From Achatina immaculata (taxonomy: Eukaryota > Mollusca > Gastropoda > Stylommatophora > Achatinidae), in contig CM019691.1 in the NCBI GenBank assembly GCA_009760885.1, positions 26,101,314 through 26,165,313 of the forward strand: 64,000 bases of DNA, written 5' to 3'. Position 1 is the stretch's first letter; each line of letters opens with the position of its first letter. Below are positions 1 through 10,950 of the stretch, piece after piece. A program made the position numbers and the translations under genes. The notes under the pieces are model-generated. The model did not search any database. It was given only the letters and a program-made list of their open reading frames with translations, and was not told the DNA's origin.

Positions 1-504
1 CTCCAAAACTCTACCAATTATGAAACACAATTACTGGTTCAGTGAAACCCCTAAGAAGATAAGCTCTATACAGGAACTACAAAAAAAAAAGCCCAGTTTA
101 TTCGAGAGACAGTGCTGCAGATAATGACAGTAAATACTTACGAAGAAGAAAATGAAGATGATTTTTATTTTATGAAAAGAACAATCACCTTTGACAATAA
201 CAATCGCGCGTAGAGTTTCCAAACAGATCTCAACACTGTTTTTACAAAACCAATGTGTTGAATACCTGCCGGAAAGAGAAATAGAGAACGACCATTGACG
301 AATATGTATAGAACCAGAGATATGCTGCATGCACAGCTAAACACCATACAAAGGCTGGTAAGGAAAACCTAACGAATAAGTGCAGATTCAGAAATATGCC
401 GCAAGCAACACAGATAGAATATCGTCCAAAAAGCTCGCAACAACCTGGTGAATACGCATAGAATCAAGGACAGACTGTACGCAACACAGCTAAAACATTG
501 TACA
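1..504. other. AT-rich sequence with degenerate tandem repetition; no gene
   Basis: No splice-bounded coding exon is visible. A segment ending in 'acaaaggctgg' recurs imperfectly near 335-360 and 485-512, so the stretch looks like a decayed tandem or dispersed repeat. Open frames here lack recognisable motifs. Confidence 0.35.
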
Positions 505-910
505 AAGGCTGGCTGTTAACTGAAAAAAGGGGTGGTGAGAATTTGTTTGTTCTGCAAGACACCACAAGTCGACAACTATCCTAGGGCTGTGAAGACACCA
601 CGTGAAAGTGGTCAGCGACACACAGCTGATTACTGACATCAGGACTGACAAACCATAGCCGACCAAGAACATGTCCCACCTCTCCGTTTGTGCCCTTGGT
701 AACATGCCTAACCTGGTTAATGGGACAGAGATCAATTACAGTTCTTAGGGCGATGGAATATGATAAAGAAGCAATGCATCCTTCCTTGTTTTTTTTTTTG
801 ATTCATCGCAGGTCTTAAAAAATATCGCCGTAAATCACTCCTTATCCAATGTTGTGGTCCAACATCTTCATTGTTTCGGCTGCGGGAAACATCCTGCTCG
901 CAATTCTAAA
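505..910. repeat. Dispersed repeat, older copy related to 15,560-15,885
   Basis: Several blocks match the copy at 15.6-15.9 kb in the same order: 'acaaaccatagccgaccaag', 'tctccgtttgtgccctt', 'gcctaacctgg', 'ccaacatcttcattg'. The match is diverged and broken by a poly-T run. It holds no ORF and is probably a SINE-like family. From 911 to 1340 nothing else is recognisable. Confidence 0.45.
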
Positions 911-1340
911 GAGATAAAACAAGAGCAGGATAACGAAGGAGTATGAGAGTTCAGAATTATACATGGACGAATTATTTTCAAAACTGGTGAAACAATCTCC
1001 ATACTAATAATGACAGACAGCAAGGCTTCCCAATTAGGAGTGTATTATCTAAGACTTCCGACATTATAATATCCTGAATCTTTACACAGTTCTAATGAAT
1101 CTGTAATGGGGTTATAAACTCTGCAATCCCTTTCAAGAGTCGCAATAAATATAGTACAGTTCATCCAAGAAACACAAGTGCAGATTTAAAGCTGTGGGAC
1201 TCAAGAAGGAAGAGAGTGGCCAACATGGCATCTCACCCACACGAATGGAATATGTAATAAAAAAAAAATTCTGCAGCGTTTTATAGTGGCCGTAGGCAGT
1301 CTGTGTGCATTATCTCTGTGTTGTATTATATACAAGTGTA

Positions 1341-2571
1341 TACGAGGGGTGATTGATAAGTTCTCATCCTAAGGTACAAATACTTGAAACATACAGTTAG
1401 GTGCATTTGTAGATCAGGTTAATGTAAGATTAAATACCAAGTTTCAAGATTTTAACTGCAACCAATTTTTTTTTATAGGGTAATGAAGTGGCAAGGGGTG
1501 GCAGAAATTGAGAAAATGGATAACATTTCTCATCAAGCAGTCATTCGCTACCTTTGCATCAAGGGCTTATCATAGGAGATCCATGAGGACATGGTAGAGA
1601 CTCTAGGGGAGAGTGCCCCTTCTTACAGTACCGTGAAGAAATGGCCAGCTCAATTCAAACATGGAAGGGAGAGTCTGGAAGATGATCCCCGTCCAGGAAG
1701 ACACAAGAACGGTAACCACCGACAGAATCCATGACATGATAATGGAGGATCGACAACTAACTGAGCAGTACATTGGTGTATCCAGGAACGTGTTCATGCT
1801 ATTATTCACAATGATCTTCAAATGACAAAGGTCTCTACTCAATGGGTCCCGAAACTTCTTGGAGCTGATCACAAACAACAGCGTCTCAACATGTCAAGAG
1901 ACAATCATGGCCATTTTTCTGCACATCCTGAAAAGTTTCTTCAGCAATTTGTGACTATGGATGAGACTTGAGTTCATCATTTTCAACCAGAAACCAAAGA
2001 ACAATCAAAGCAGTGGAAACATCATGGATCCCCACCTCCAAAGAAATCAAGGGTGGTTCTGTCTGCAGGCAAAGTGATGGCTTCTATCTTTTTTAATTCA
2101 GAAGGTGTGCTATCGGTAGACTATCTTCAAAAGGGCAGAATGGTCACCAGTTAATCTTGTGAAGCAACTGTCGGTCGAATTCAAGGAAAAGCATAGAGGA
2201 AAATTGATGAGAGGAGTAATCTTTCATCAAGACAATGCTCCAGTTCACAAGTCGGTGGTGGCAATGGCTGCCATTCATGAATGCGGCTTCCAGCTTCTTG
2301 AACATCGTCTTTATTCCCCAGATTTGGCCCCTGTGGACTATTACCCATTTACCAAACTAAAAAAGGAGCTCAGTGGTCGCAAATTTGTTTCAGATGATGA
2401 CATCATTCATGCTGCAGACCACTTTCTACTAGCACAAGATGATGACTTTTTACAAAGAAGGGATCCATATGCTCCAGGATCGCTGGACTAAGTGCATAAA
2501 ATTGCAAGGGGACTATTAAGAGAAATAATCCATTGTACCTTATGCCAAGAACTTATCAATTACCCCTCATA
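1341..2571 (+). mobile_element. Mariner transposon, decayed copy 1 (DD34D)
   Basis: The element is bounded by inverted ends: 'gaggggtgattgataagttc' after TA at 1341 and its near-complement 'gaacttatcaattacccctc' before TA near 2571. The longest surviving open stretch (2159-2491) carries the mariner C-terminal catalytic region, with HQDNAPVH and SPDLAPVDYY; the two Asp are 34 residues apart. The first catalytic Asp survives at about 1960 (TMDET) but is followed by a stop. Further stops and frameshifts split the frame, and the second block has Val for the usual Ser in APSDY. The copy is not functional. It is closely related to the copy at 29,071-30,355. Confidence 0.85.
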
Positions 2572-4610
2572 ACTTAAATATCCTTTTATATGAAAAAACA
2601 CCAAGCCTTTTCAAGATGTCTGTTTGTCTCATCAATACTGACAGGAACATGAGGAAGGAGACATATATACACTAACACAAGTAAAAGGAAGAAAACTGAT
2701 CTGAAAAACAACTCTAGTTGAATTACGACACACAAGAAACAGAAGTACCAATACAACTACTTATTTGAAAAATCGTTTACTTACATGGGACATATAAAAA
2801 TCTGACAACTTGATAAACCTGGACACAATAACATGCAATATATTTCATGGCTTGCCATTATAAATAAATAAATAACAAACAAGACATAAAAAGTACAGCT
2901 TCTATAGCTTACAACTACCGCCAAAGCACATGAATCACAGGTCACATTTTGTTTGAACTTTCTTTTTATTTTAAAAATATGAACCTGTCAGATGAATGCA
3001 AAAATAAAAGAAAACATGTTAAAAACTTGTAATCATCAACTTTTAAAATAATTACACATAATCAAGGAACCAGTAATAAATCTGCTAATAAATTTGCTGC
3101 ACTCCTCACACTATAGTGGATTTTCTTAAAAATAACATTTCCACCACAAATAAAAAAAAAAAAATTCTGGGTATTTTCAAATATACGGCTATCACATGCG
3201 ACAATATGGGACACGTTTTAAAGCAGGGGGAGTTTAGGTGTAATACAATTCCCAGGATAAATTTTCAAAATACGGGCATGTCCTGGGTAATTGGAGTGGT
3301 TGGTCTCTCTCTCATTCACACACTCACAAAACACACTTAGGAACGATCAAAGTTCTGATAACTTTTCCCACAGAAAAGCTGTCATAACACTGTTCTGGCA
3401 GAAAAAAAAAAGCCTGCAAACAACATGAAACAAGAAATGGTCATAAATCATCATTATGTTTAGATTCTCATGATTATAATAATAGTAGTAATAATAATAA
3501 ACAGTACACTATCGCATTCGCACATGCATGCCAAAGTACACTATCGCATTTGCACATGCATGCCATAAACCCATCTTCTTTTAATCACATAAGAACAGAA
3601 AAACTGAAAGAAGGAAATGATGGACGATGATTTAAAACAATACAAAGATGCTGGTGCTGCCACCGATGTCTCCAGAGCATCGCTGCAGCTGTAGTTAGTG
3701 ACGCTGATGAAGCTACAGCCCCACTGTTACTTTATGTTCACCATAAGCTCAAGTTGTTAAGTGAAAGAACAATACCATGCTGGAAAATGTTGCATATGAT
3801 GACAACTCAATATGCCAGGTTCCATTTTCACAGCTGAGTAGAACAAAGTGCAACTGGTGCCCCTTATCACAGCTTGAGAGACCATCCCCACCATCAGTTT
3901 GGATGCTTTTAAGCTCTTATTTGTTTCCATTCATACTACAGAGCAGTAATGCTTTAAATAATTATGCCCATCTTACTGATTACAACAGAATCTTCTCATG
4001 GTATCAAATCACTGTTTACATGATCTCAGACTCTGTTAACATAACCAAAATCAACAAAACAAGCTCCTACTTCTGCCTACAAAAATACACAAATTCTTTT
4101 ATTTCTGACTTGCTTAAATAATTTTAATTTAATCTACAGAAGTTACACCATGAACTGTATTAAAAACCCTTTCATGAAACAACAACAACAAAAAACTCAA
4201 CAACACTGATGATTAATTGGTGTTTTTGAAGCATACAGATTTACTTTTTTTTTGTGAAGTTCAACTACAACAAAGGCTTGAAAAGCATTAAATAAGGACC
4301 TAATTATCTTATTCAAAATCAACCACCACACTCAGTGACAGATCACTGTTGGCAACAATCATGTCTGATATCATTGTGTTTAGAGAAAAAAAAATCTGTT
4401 CTTGATGTCTGAAAACACAATAGGAGGCCATTCAACCACATGGTCATTCACAATGTGATACCATTCACATTCCATGCACCTGAGATTTCATTCTAAATTC
4501 CATCCTTCTTTATGAGAACTTTATAAAATAAAACTGTCAATGGGTACCTCTTTATATCTGAATGAGCATGAGATCTGTCAAGAATAAAATGAGATCTGTC
4601 AAGAATAAAA
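2572..4610. other. Non-coding flank downstream of the zinc-finger array
   Basis: Sequence is AT-rich with no recognisable exon. A tandem duplication lies at about 3503-3566. On the minus strand, AATAAA at 4098-4103 is about 510 bases past the stop of the last zinc-finger exon and could serve as its poly(A) signal (inference). The open frame at 3777-4121 (+) has no recognised domain and no splice context. Confidence 0.4.
3503..3566. repeat. Two-copy tandem duplication, unit about 32 bp
   Basis: 'agtacactatcgcattcgca' followed by 'catgcatgcca' is repeated immediately with one substitution (cgcattcg versus cgcatttg). Confidence 0.8.
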
Positions 4611-5152
4611 TTACACACAGTAATCCAGTTTATGAACATTGATACAATGGCGCTTCCAGTGGTGCTTATGTGTGAATCTAGCACCACACATCTCACAAGA
4701 AAATCTGCGACCTGCATGTGCTTCAACATGCTTCTGCAACCCACTCATTGAAAAAAATCCCATCTGGCATTTAGTGCAAGTGAAGGGGAGAGCCTTTGCC
4801 TGTCTATGTATGGAGTTCATATGTTTCTGAAACAAAATCCTTGACCCTAGCATCATACCACAAAGATGACACTCAATGGCTGCTCCTGCATCAAAGGAAG
4901 ATGGAAGCAGCATTGACATATGTCTGCTGTTTGACATTTCTGCAAGCCACAAATCATGATGTTCACTCATGCCCTGGTTAGTTCTATGTAAATCTCTACC
5001 CAAGCTGTCTGGCATGGCTGACATTCTAGCTGACCCTGGTGGTAAACGTGCATACCTATGACTGTCGGGCCACTCACTGTTTTCTGTAACAGCTTCCTGC
5101 ACTCCAATGTTTGTGTTATGAACTGATGTGGAAGACATAAAGTTTTTCCTTC
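4611..5152 (-). CDS. Alternative zinc-finger terminal exon 13 (most distal)
   Basis: The exon opens after the acceptor TTTATTTCCAG at 5153-5154 and is entered in phase 1, giving 179 codons and a stop. The first third is a low-complexity leader. Three C2H2 fingers follow: C-x2-C at CHLCGM with HMNSIH; CTKCQMGFFS with HVEAH; CEMCGARFTHKHHWKRH with CINVH. The class-typical fourth C2HC finger is missing, because the reading ends LDYCV-stop just after the first cysteine of that motif. This is probably the 3'-most cassette of the array. Its 'GFFS..GL' second finger groups it with exons 2-4, not with its neighbours. Function is inferred as a DNA-binding tail of a transcription factor. Confidence 0.85.
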
Positions 5153-5383
5153 CTGGAAATAAACAGTATTACAAATTCTTATAGGGTGTTCATTAAGTTT
5201 CAGAAGAGCAAACTCAGATTCAACAAAGAGACATTACTTTAGTGGCACAAGCAAAAAAAACATTCAGGAGGCTCATGACAGTTGAAATGTTAAAGGTCAT
5301 ATACAGCAAAGGACCTTAGTTGCACTGTTTTTGTTCTTTGTTTTGATGAGCAGAACAGAAAACATTATACACAAGTGAAGCTC

Positions 5384-5739
5384 CTATTTTTTACATGCCA
5401 AAACATGAGTCATATGTTCTCCGGCTTGATCATGCCTGAATGTGGCGTAACACGTTGGGCACAGAAGCAGTTTATGTACATTTATCAAGTGATTCTTCAT
5501 ATGGTGTTTGTGTTTGAACTTGAAATCGCACACAGGGCATACAAACTGCCTGCCCTTATGGGCTTCCATATGAAAGCTCAACCCTCCTCTGCTTCTGAAG
5601 CCTTTCCCACAAATGGTACACTGGAATGGCATAAACTGGTTATCATAGTAAGAAATGGACTGGTGATACATTGTTGGATCTTGGGAAAAGGCTATGTTAT
5701 TAGAGTGCCTGTTGTTTTCTCGGTCAACCCTGCGACTAT
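5384..5739 (-). CDS. Alternative zinc-finger terminal exon 12
   Basis: The acceptor CTTGTGTTTCAG lies at 5740-5741; phase-1 entry gives 117 codons and a stop, the shortest cassette. The leader contains no finger-1 cysteines, so only fingers 2 and 3 (CTICGKGFRSRGGLSFHMEAH; CPVCDFKFKHKHHMKNH..NVH) and the terminal C2HC-like motif (CPTCYATFRHDQAGEHMTHVLAC) are present. The spacing in the last motif is longer than in sister exons. The KHHMK helix resembles exons 4 and 13, while CGKGF and CPVCD are like the central exons, so it is intermediate between the two subclasses. Confidence 0.85.
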
Positions 5740-6920
5740 CTGAAACACAAGAGACACAATGTCATGTGAATATATATTTTTTAACAGCTAACTGGGTGTT
5801 ATGTATGCAGCAACATAAAGAAAGGTAATTATTTTCTCTGGTTATCTGACAACAATTTTAAAACAATATATCATTTTTTCACACCAGAAGTGTACTTGTT
5901 CATCTGCAAACAGAAAATTCTTAATATTTTCAGCCACCTGTGGTGAAAATGTCTATACTGTGTTAAAAATGTAACAAAACATGTAATCAGTTTCACATGA
6001 TTAAAAACTTAACAGAAGAGCAATTTTATGTAAAAATACAGCAAATTTTGTTTCACAGATAAGCTTTCAAGTACTGCCACAGAAGCATTGTCCTGAAATC
6101 CACTTTTTAAGACTATTCATTTCCAACATTTAAAAAAAAAAAGTTCCTTTCCTGATTAAATTGACTCTGCATGTGCAGTCATTCATGAAATGAGAGAACA
6201 ATTTTATAAATGTATTTCACAAGACAGTTCTCATCACACTCAAGATTTGTAAAATTAAAATTTCACACATATACCAGTCTAGTATTGAAAGTTAACAGCA
6301 TAACTTTTGGAAAAAACAAAAGATCTTTTAAAAACTTCAAGAACATAGTACAATCAATGTAGCTCTTATTTTACTTTTTCAGAAACTTTGAAACAGTTTG
6401 ATTTTCTTCAAATTTCCAAAGTAGACAAACATGAACACTACAGAAAAAGATACATCACTGTCACTGATAAAAATATGTTTATATCTTAAAGAAATATTTA
6501 TCAGTTTCAAGGCCCTGCATATCAATGAAGAGCAGAAATATAAAAATTCAGTAAAACTATTCCAGCACTATTTTTTTTTCTATTTTTTTTTCATACTTTC
6601 CCTTGGTGTCTGCTTCAGTACTCTCATTTTGCTGAAGCTTCTTTGAAATAAATTAAGTATGGGTTACAAATGTCTGACAACTTTACCTCTCCGAGGCTAA
6701 AACTTATTATTATTATTTTTTTTTTTGCGGTTAAGTAACTCTTACCAGATCTTCTGATATACATGATATACATATATTCAAGTGTCCTAGAATCCATAGC
6801 TAAATCCACAAAACTTATGAAAATTCATAAAACTACTGAAGAGAGTTGTGATCTAAAGCCAGTTTTCCATGAAAGCAGCCAGCGCCCTGCTGCAAATATT
6901 TCCTTCTGTGGTCAAACCTT

Positions 6921-7366
6921 CTATTTACAACAGTACAGTACATGCTGGTTATAATCTGCACCAAGTTTGAGTATGCTGCAGCAGGTTGTACACACAGCTA
7001 CCTTGTGGACTGTATTTAGATGTCTCTTCACTTTCCCTTTTTGAGTAAACTTTGACTGACAAATTGGGCAAGGAAAAGTTTTTTGTTCATGAACATGCTG
7101 TTTATGGTGATACAATCCAAAATGGCTTCTGTAGCCCTTGTTGCATATATGGCATCGGTAGGGCAGCATAAATTCGTTACTGTGTGCGATGTGGCCAACA
7201 GGCTGAAATGAGCTGAAGGAGCTCTGCGCACTGTGCAAAAAAGATGATGAGCTCAGTGGATGAGTTCTGAGAACTCTGAAGTGTGGTGAGTCCAGAGGTG
7301 ATCTCCCTGTCTGATCACTGCAGGTCAGCTCTGGGTCATAACGACTGGTGCGTTTCATGCTTCTCT
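6921..7366 (-). CDS. Alternative zinc-finger terminal exon 11
   Basis: The acceptor ATTTTCTGTTTCAG is at 7367-7368; phase-1 entry gives 147 codons and a stop. After a Ser-rich leader without finger-1 ligands come CHICNKGYRSHFGLYHH with KQHVH, then CPICQSKFTQKGKVKRH with LNTVH, then the terminal C-x2-C-x12-H-x3-C motif (CTTCCSILKLGADYNQHVLYC). FTQKG in finger 3 is shared with exon 10, the adjacent cassette, suggesting a local tandem duplication. Confidence 0.87.
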
Positions 7367-7444
7367 CTGAAACAGAAAATTTGGCTTTTAACGTACTGGA
7401 ATTAATTTTGCTTTGTTTTTTTTTTCTTTCCCCTGGAATCCATT

Positions 7445-7536
7445 AAAAGTGTACAGAGAACCCGGTTTTAAGGCTGATGTATAATCTCATAAAAGTGTAC
7501 AGAGACCCTGGTTTTAAGGATTATACATAATCTCAA
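7445..7536. repeat. Two-copy tandem duplication, unit about 46 bp
   Basis: 'aaaagtgtacagagaacccg' starts at 7445 and recurs at 7491 as 'aaaagtgtacagagaccctg'; both units continue with 'gttttaagg' and 'ataatctca'. It lies in the spacer just upstream of exon 11. Confidence 0.8.
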
Positions 7537-7944
7537 AATTAAAACAAACTGTACATTTCAATGTCAACTAACAGCAAAACACCACAATTCTTCTGCAAAA
7601 CAAATGAAGAACTTGCAAAACATAGCAAAAGACTAAGAATGTTGACTAAAAATGAGAACAGAGAACTGAACAAGGGTTATAAAAACAAAAATTAATCAGT
7701 TGAATGACTAAAAACCTTCACCGTCTGATCAAATATACCTTGCACTTATAGAGAACTAAGATTATTTTACATTACTCAAACATTATCTGTCAATATATCC
7801 GAAATGAAATCATAATTAAATATTTAGATTTAAAAATTTACAAATTCACCTCAAAATGGTGTGCCTGGATGTTTTAAATTCTCCAACAACATAATTTAAA
7901 GCAACATGATTTTCTGATAAACCTGGTAAACAAACTTAAAATAT

Positions 7945-8405
7945 TTATGAATGGCAATGCAGAACATGCCGATTATATTCCTGACCAAGTCGAAAGACAG
8001 CCAAACAGGATGGGCACTGTGCCATGTGGTGAATTGATTTCAAGTGCATTTTGATGGTTCCTTTCTGTGTAAATTTTGAATCGCAAATTGGGCACATGTA
8101 AGATTTTCCTGTATGTGTCTCCATATGTAGGTTGCGCCCTGATGATGTGAGATAGCCTTTTCCACATATGTCACATTTGAAAGGCATTTCAATTAAATGA
8201 ACTACTGCTGTGTGATCTGCCAAGGAAAAGTGATTCTGGAATGTTGCTGAGCAATGGCGGCATTGCAGGTCTCTGCCCATAAAAGATGAATTTGATCTTC
8301 TGTGTTTACCCCTCCAGCTTTCACCCTTATGAAAAGTTCGTCTACTGCTTGTAGGAAATGGAGGTTTGGCAGACTGATTTCTTAAATGTCTGACACTGCT
8401 GCCAT
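7945..8405 (-). CDS. Alternative zinc-finger terminal exon 10
   Basis: The acceptor CTTTCTGTTTCAG is at 8406-8407; phase-1 entry gives 152 codons and a stop. A basic, Ser-rich leader precedes four zinc modules: CRHCSATFQNHFSLADH with TAVVH; CDICGKGYLTSSGRNLH with METH; CPICDSKFTQKGTIKMH with LKSIH; and the terminal C2HC CPSCLAVFRLGQEYNRHVLHC. All ligands are present, so this is a complete cassette. It is nearly ligand-for-ligand identical in layout to exons 6-9. Confidence 0.88.
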
Positions 8406-8457
8406 CTGAAACAGAAAGATATACCTACATAGAAAGATATACCTACATATATTTAAT

Positions 8458-8625
8458 GTAACTCCATACTTATACTCCTCGTGTACCATTAAAATGTGCT
8501 GGGACTGACTTAACGTAACTCCATACTTATATACATTGCATGCCACTAAAATTTACTGGGATTTATTTAAAGTAATTCCAGACTTATATTCCTTGTGTGC
8601 CTCTAAAATTTACTGGGACTGGGGA
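8458..8625. repeat. Three imperfect tandem repeats, about 57 bp each
   Basis: 'gtaactccatacttata' begins successive units at about 8458 and 8515, and a diverged form 'gtaattccagacttata' begins the third near 8572. Each unit continues through a 'taaaat' and 'ctggga' block. A short direct duplication 'gaaagatatacctacata' precedes them at about 8410-8447. Confidence 0.75.
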
Positions 8626-9943
8626 GAAAAAAAGACAAAAGGAAATATTTGTAAAATATTCCTTACTGCGAACATAAACAACAGTAGTAAAAACTTTCAA
8701 CTGAAAATTCAATCACTTAAACGCTGAAGTAAGATCAACATGAGGGTAAAATTTTGTTACTTTCACAACATGAGTTCATAGATTAAACAATGGTTATATA
8801 CAAGTACTGACATGAATAAACATGTGCAAAATGATATTTTAAAAAAAAAGCAAACTATGCAGTCAAATAAATTTTAAATTCTTTTCCCAACCATTAAAAT
8901 AAAGTAAAATTTTAATCACGTTAAAAAAATAAAATCACTTTATATTTCATGAACTAACATTTAACCGAGCTATGCAAAGGTTAAAAAAAACAGATACACT
9001 GTAGACATTACTTGCAAAACTAGAAACAGTGTCAAGTTACATGTAACAGAAAATATTTTTTTTAAAAACTTGACTTGAATTTGTATAGCGTCTTATAGTA
9101 TTCTCAATGCTTCTGACAAGCCACAATTATGATACTAATATCTTCTTCTTACATCCTTCCTGAGATGCGCTGTTAAGTGTCACATAGGGCTCGCATAGCT
9201 GTTTGCCAAGATTATGATACTAATATACTAACCCAATATACAAGTAGACTGCTGTATAAGTGCATCTGACAAATTCAAGCACAATATAACAAGAAGGTCT
9301 TATGAAAATACTCAACAAATATCATGAAGGTAGTTTTAAACATTACATTATTTCTTAATGCCGAAGTCTAGTGCCAACTATACAATATAAATTACCCTAC
9401 ATATCTTGACATTAACTGAACATTATGCAAAGAAAATAATGTAACATAAAATTCATTTCATGATCTTACAGTATGTACTCCCTTTGTTTCCCAATAATAG
9501 GGGTAAACATGATTATTATGTATAAAACAAGTTAATCATAAAAACACAAGTTATATTTTTTTATTTCAATCAAAATAAATTATGGTCCAATTTCTGTCTG
9601 CTAACTGTAAAACCAAACAAACAAAGCTAAAGACTGACAGGATGATGGCACATTTATTAGGGCAAATGAATCAGATCTATCAAGGAGGCCTTGGCTGTTT
9701 TTTTTTTTTTTGTGTCCGATAAAGAACATAAAAAATGCCCATGCACTTTACGCATCCAATGTAATTCTTATTTTTAAAAGACATTTATCACGGCATTGAC
9801 TAAAGAAAAAAACAAAACCTCAGCTTCCTCAATATTATGAGAAACACCAAGAACAACTTGGCTCAAAGCCAAATGATCCTGAAGAATGCAAAGGTGTTTT
9901 ATCTCAAACAGCTAGTGGTGCCAGTGATCAGGAAGAAACACAA
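8626..9943. other. Inter-exon spacer of the zinc-finger array
   Basis: No coding exon is recognised. The spacer holds the short target-duplicated insertion at 9142-9210. On the minus strand, AATAAA-type hexamers occur near 9558 and 9645, downstream of exon 9; they could terminate a transcript ending in that exon (inference). Confidence 0.4.
9126..9226 (-). mobile_element. Short retroposed insertion with 16-bp target-site duplication
   Basis: 'attatgatactaatat' occurs at 9126-9141 and again at 9211-9226, flanking a 69-bp insert (9142-9210). The insert begins 'cttcttctt' on this strand, a (GAA)3 tail read on the minus strand. This is the hallmark of target-primed reverse transcription of a strongly 5'-truncated element. 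Its body does not match the composite GAA-tailed family found elsewhere, but the tail chemistry is the same. Confidence 0.8.
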
Positions 9944-10419
9944 TTATGTGGTAACTGTGCAATACAGAAGGTGCTCATTATACTCTCTGCCAGTTTTCAT
10001 GATGGCAGAGCATTTTGAGCACTGTGATGAATTATGAAGCACTCTCATGTGTCTTTTCAAGGCAAATTTCCTTGAAAACTTTTTATCGCACACTGGACAT
10101 GTTACTGTCTTTCCACCATGCATATCCATGTGACTGCTGAGGCCCGAATAACTGTTGTAACCTCTACCACAAAGAGAGCAGGAAAACGGCAAGGTTGTGC
10201 CATGATTCTTTGAAACATGCTCCTTCATATCTCGTTCTGGCATAACTTCTGGGCAGTATAGGCAACGAATCTCTTGAAACAAGGGGTACTTGTAGTACAT
10301 CTCAGACTTGCCTAAACCCACTGATGATTGTGGTGTGTAATTTGCTCCTGGTCTTGATGAACTACATCTGGTTTTCCTGTCAAATTGATAGCACTTTTGT
10401 TTTAGCTGATGTGCTGCAC
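9944..10419 (-). CDS. Alternative zinc-finger terminal exon 9
   Basis: The acceptor CTCTAATTTCAG is at 10420-10421; phase-1 entry gives 157 codons and a stop. Four zinc modules follow a leader rich in basic and polar residues: CLYCPEVMPERDMKEH with VSKNH; CSLCGRGYNSYSGLSSH with MDMH; CPVCDKKFSRKFALKRH with MRVLH; and terminal CSKCSAIMKTGREYNEHLLYC. Finger 2 'SYSGL' is shared with exon 8, next in the array, which supports tandem duplication. The finger-3 recognition residues (SRKFALK) differ from exon 8 (ARNYHMK), so the two tails should bind different DNA if both are DNA-binding. Confidence 0.87.
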
Positions 10420-10502
10420 CTGAAATTAGAGAAAATTATCAAGAGTTCTAAACTTTTCACCAATTTTTAAAAAAAATGTTTACAATGTAATATCACCTAA
10501 CT

Positions 10503-10948
10503 TTACATATTACAATATAACAAATGCTGATTGAATTCTGGACCTGCTTTCAGTACAGTACGGCACCTGGTGCACTGTGCTGAACTATGAACCACTTTTA
10601 AGTGTCTTTTCATATGATAATTGCGTGCAAATTTTCGATCACAAACTGGACATTTAATTTTTTTCCCCTCGTGAATATTCATGTGCAGATATAATCCACT
10701 ATAACTTTCATAGCCTTTTCCACAGACTGAACATGAGTAAGGCATGGCTGATCCATGAAAGTCTGAAACATGAGCTTTCAGAGACAACTTTGGAACATTT
10801 TCTTTGCAGTATGGACATAAGTCACTGGAAGAATGGTGGTCTCCTAACAAAGATGTCTGGCTGCTGAAAGACCTGTCTGTATTCCTTATGGATGTGGATG
10901 CTGAATCTCCAATATATCCTGAGTGATGCTTTCCCCTGGTACTTGTAT
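10503..10948 (-). CDS. Alternative zinc-finger terminal exon 8
   Basis: The acceptor TTCTTTGTTTTCAG is at 10949-10950; phase-1 entry gives 147 codons and a stop. Modules: CPYCKENVPKLSLKAH with VSDFH; CSVCGKGYESYSGLYLH with MNIH; CPVCDRKFARNYHMKRH with LKVVH; terminal CTRCRTVLKAGPEFNQHLLYC. Only 83 bases separate its acceptor-side neighbour's stop from it (exon 9 begins at 10,419 and exon 8 ends at 10,503), the tightest spacing in the array. There is therefore little room for an independent 3' UTR between exon 8's stop and the next acceptor. Confidence 0.87.
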
Positions 10949-10950
10949 CT

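Noticed and set aside
3777..4121. 114-codon open frame (+)
   Set aside because: No start context, splice sites or recognisable domain; AT-rich chance frame.
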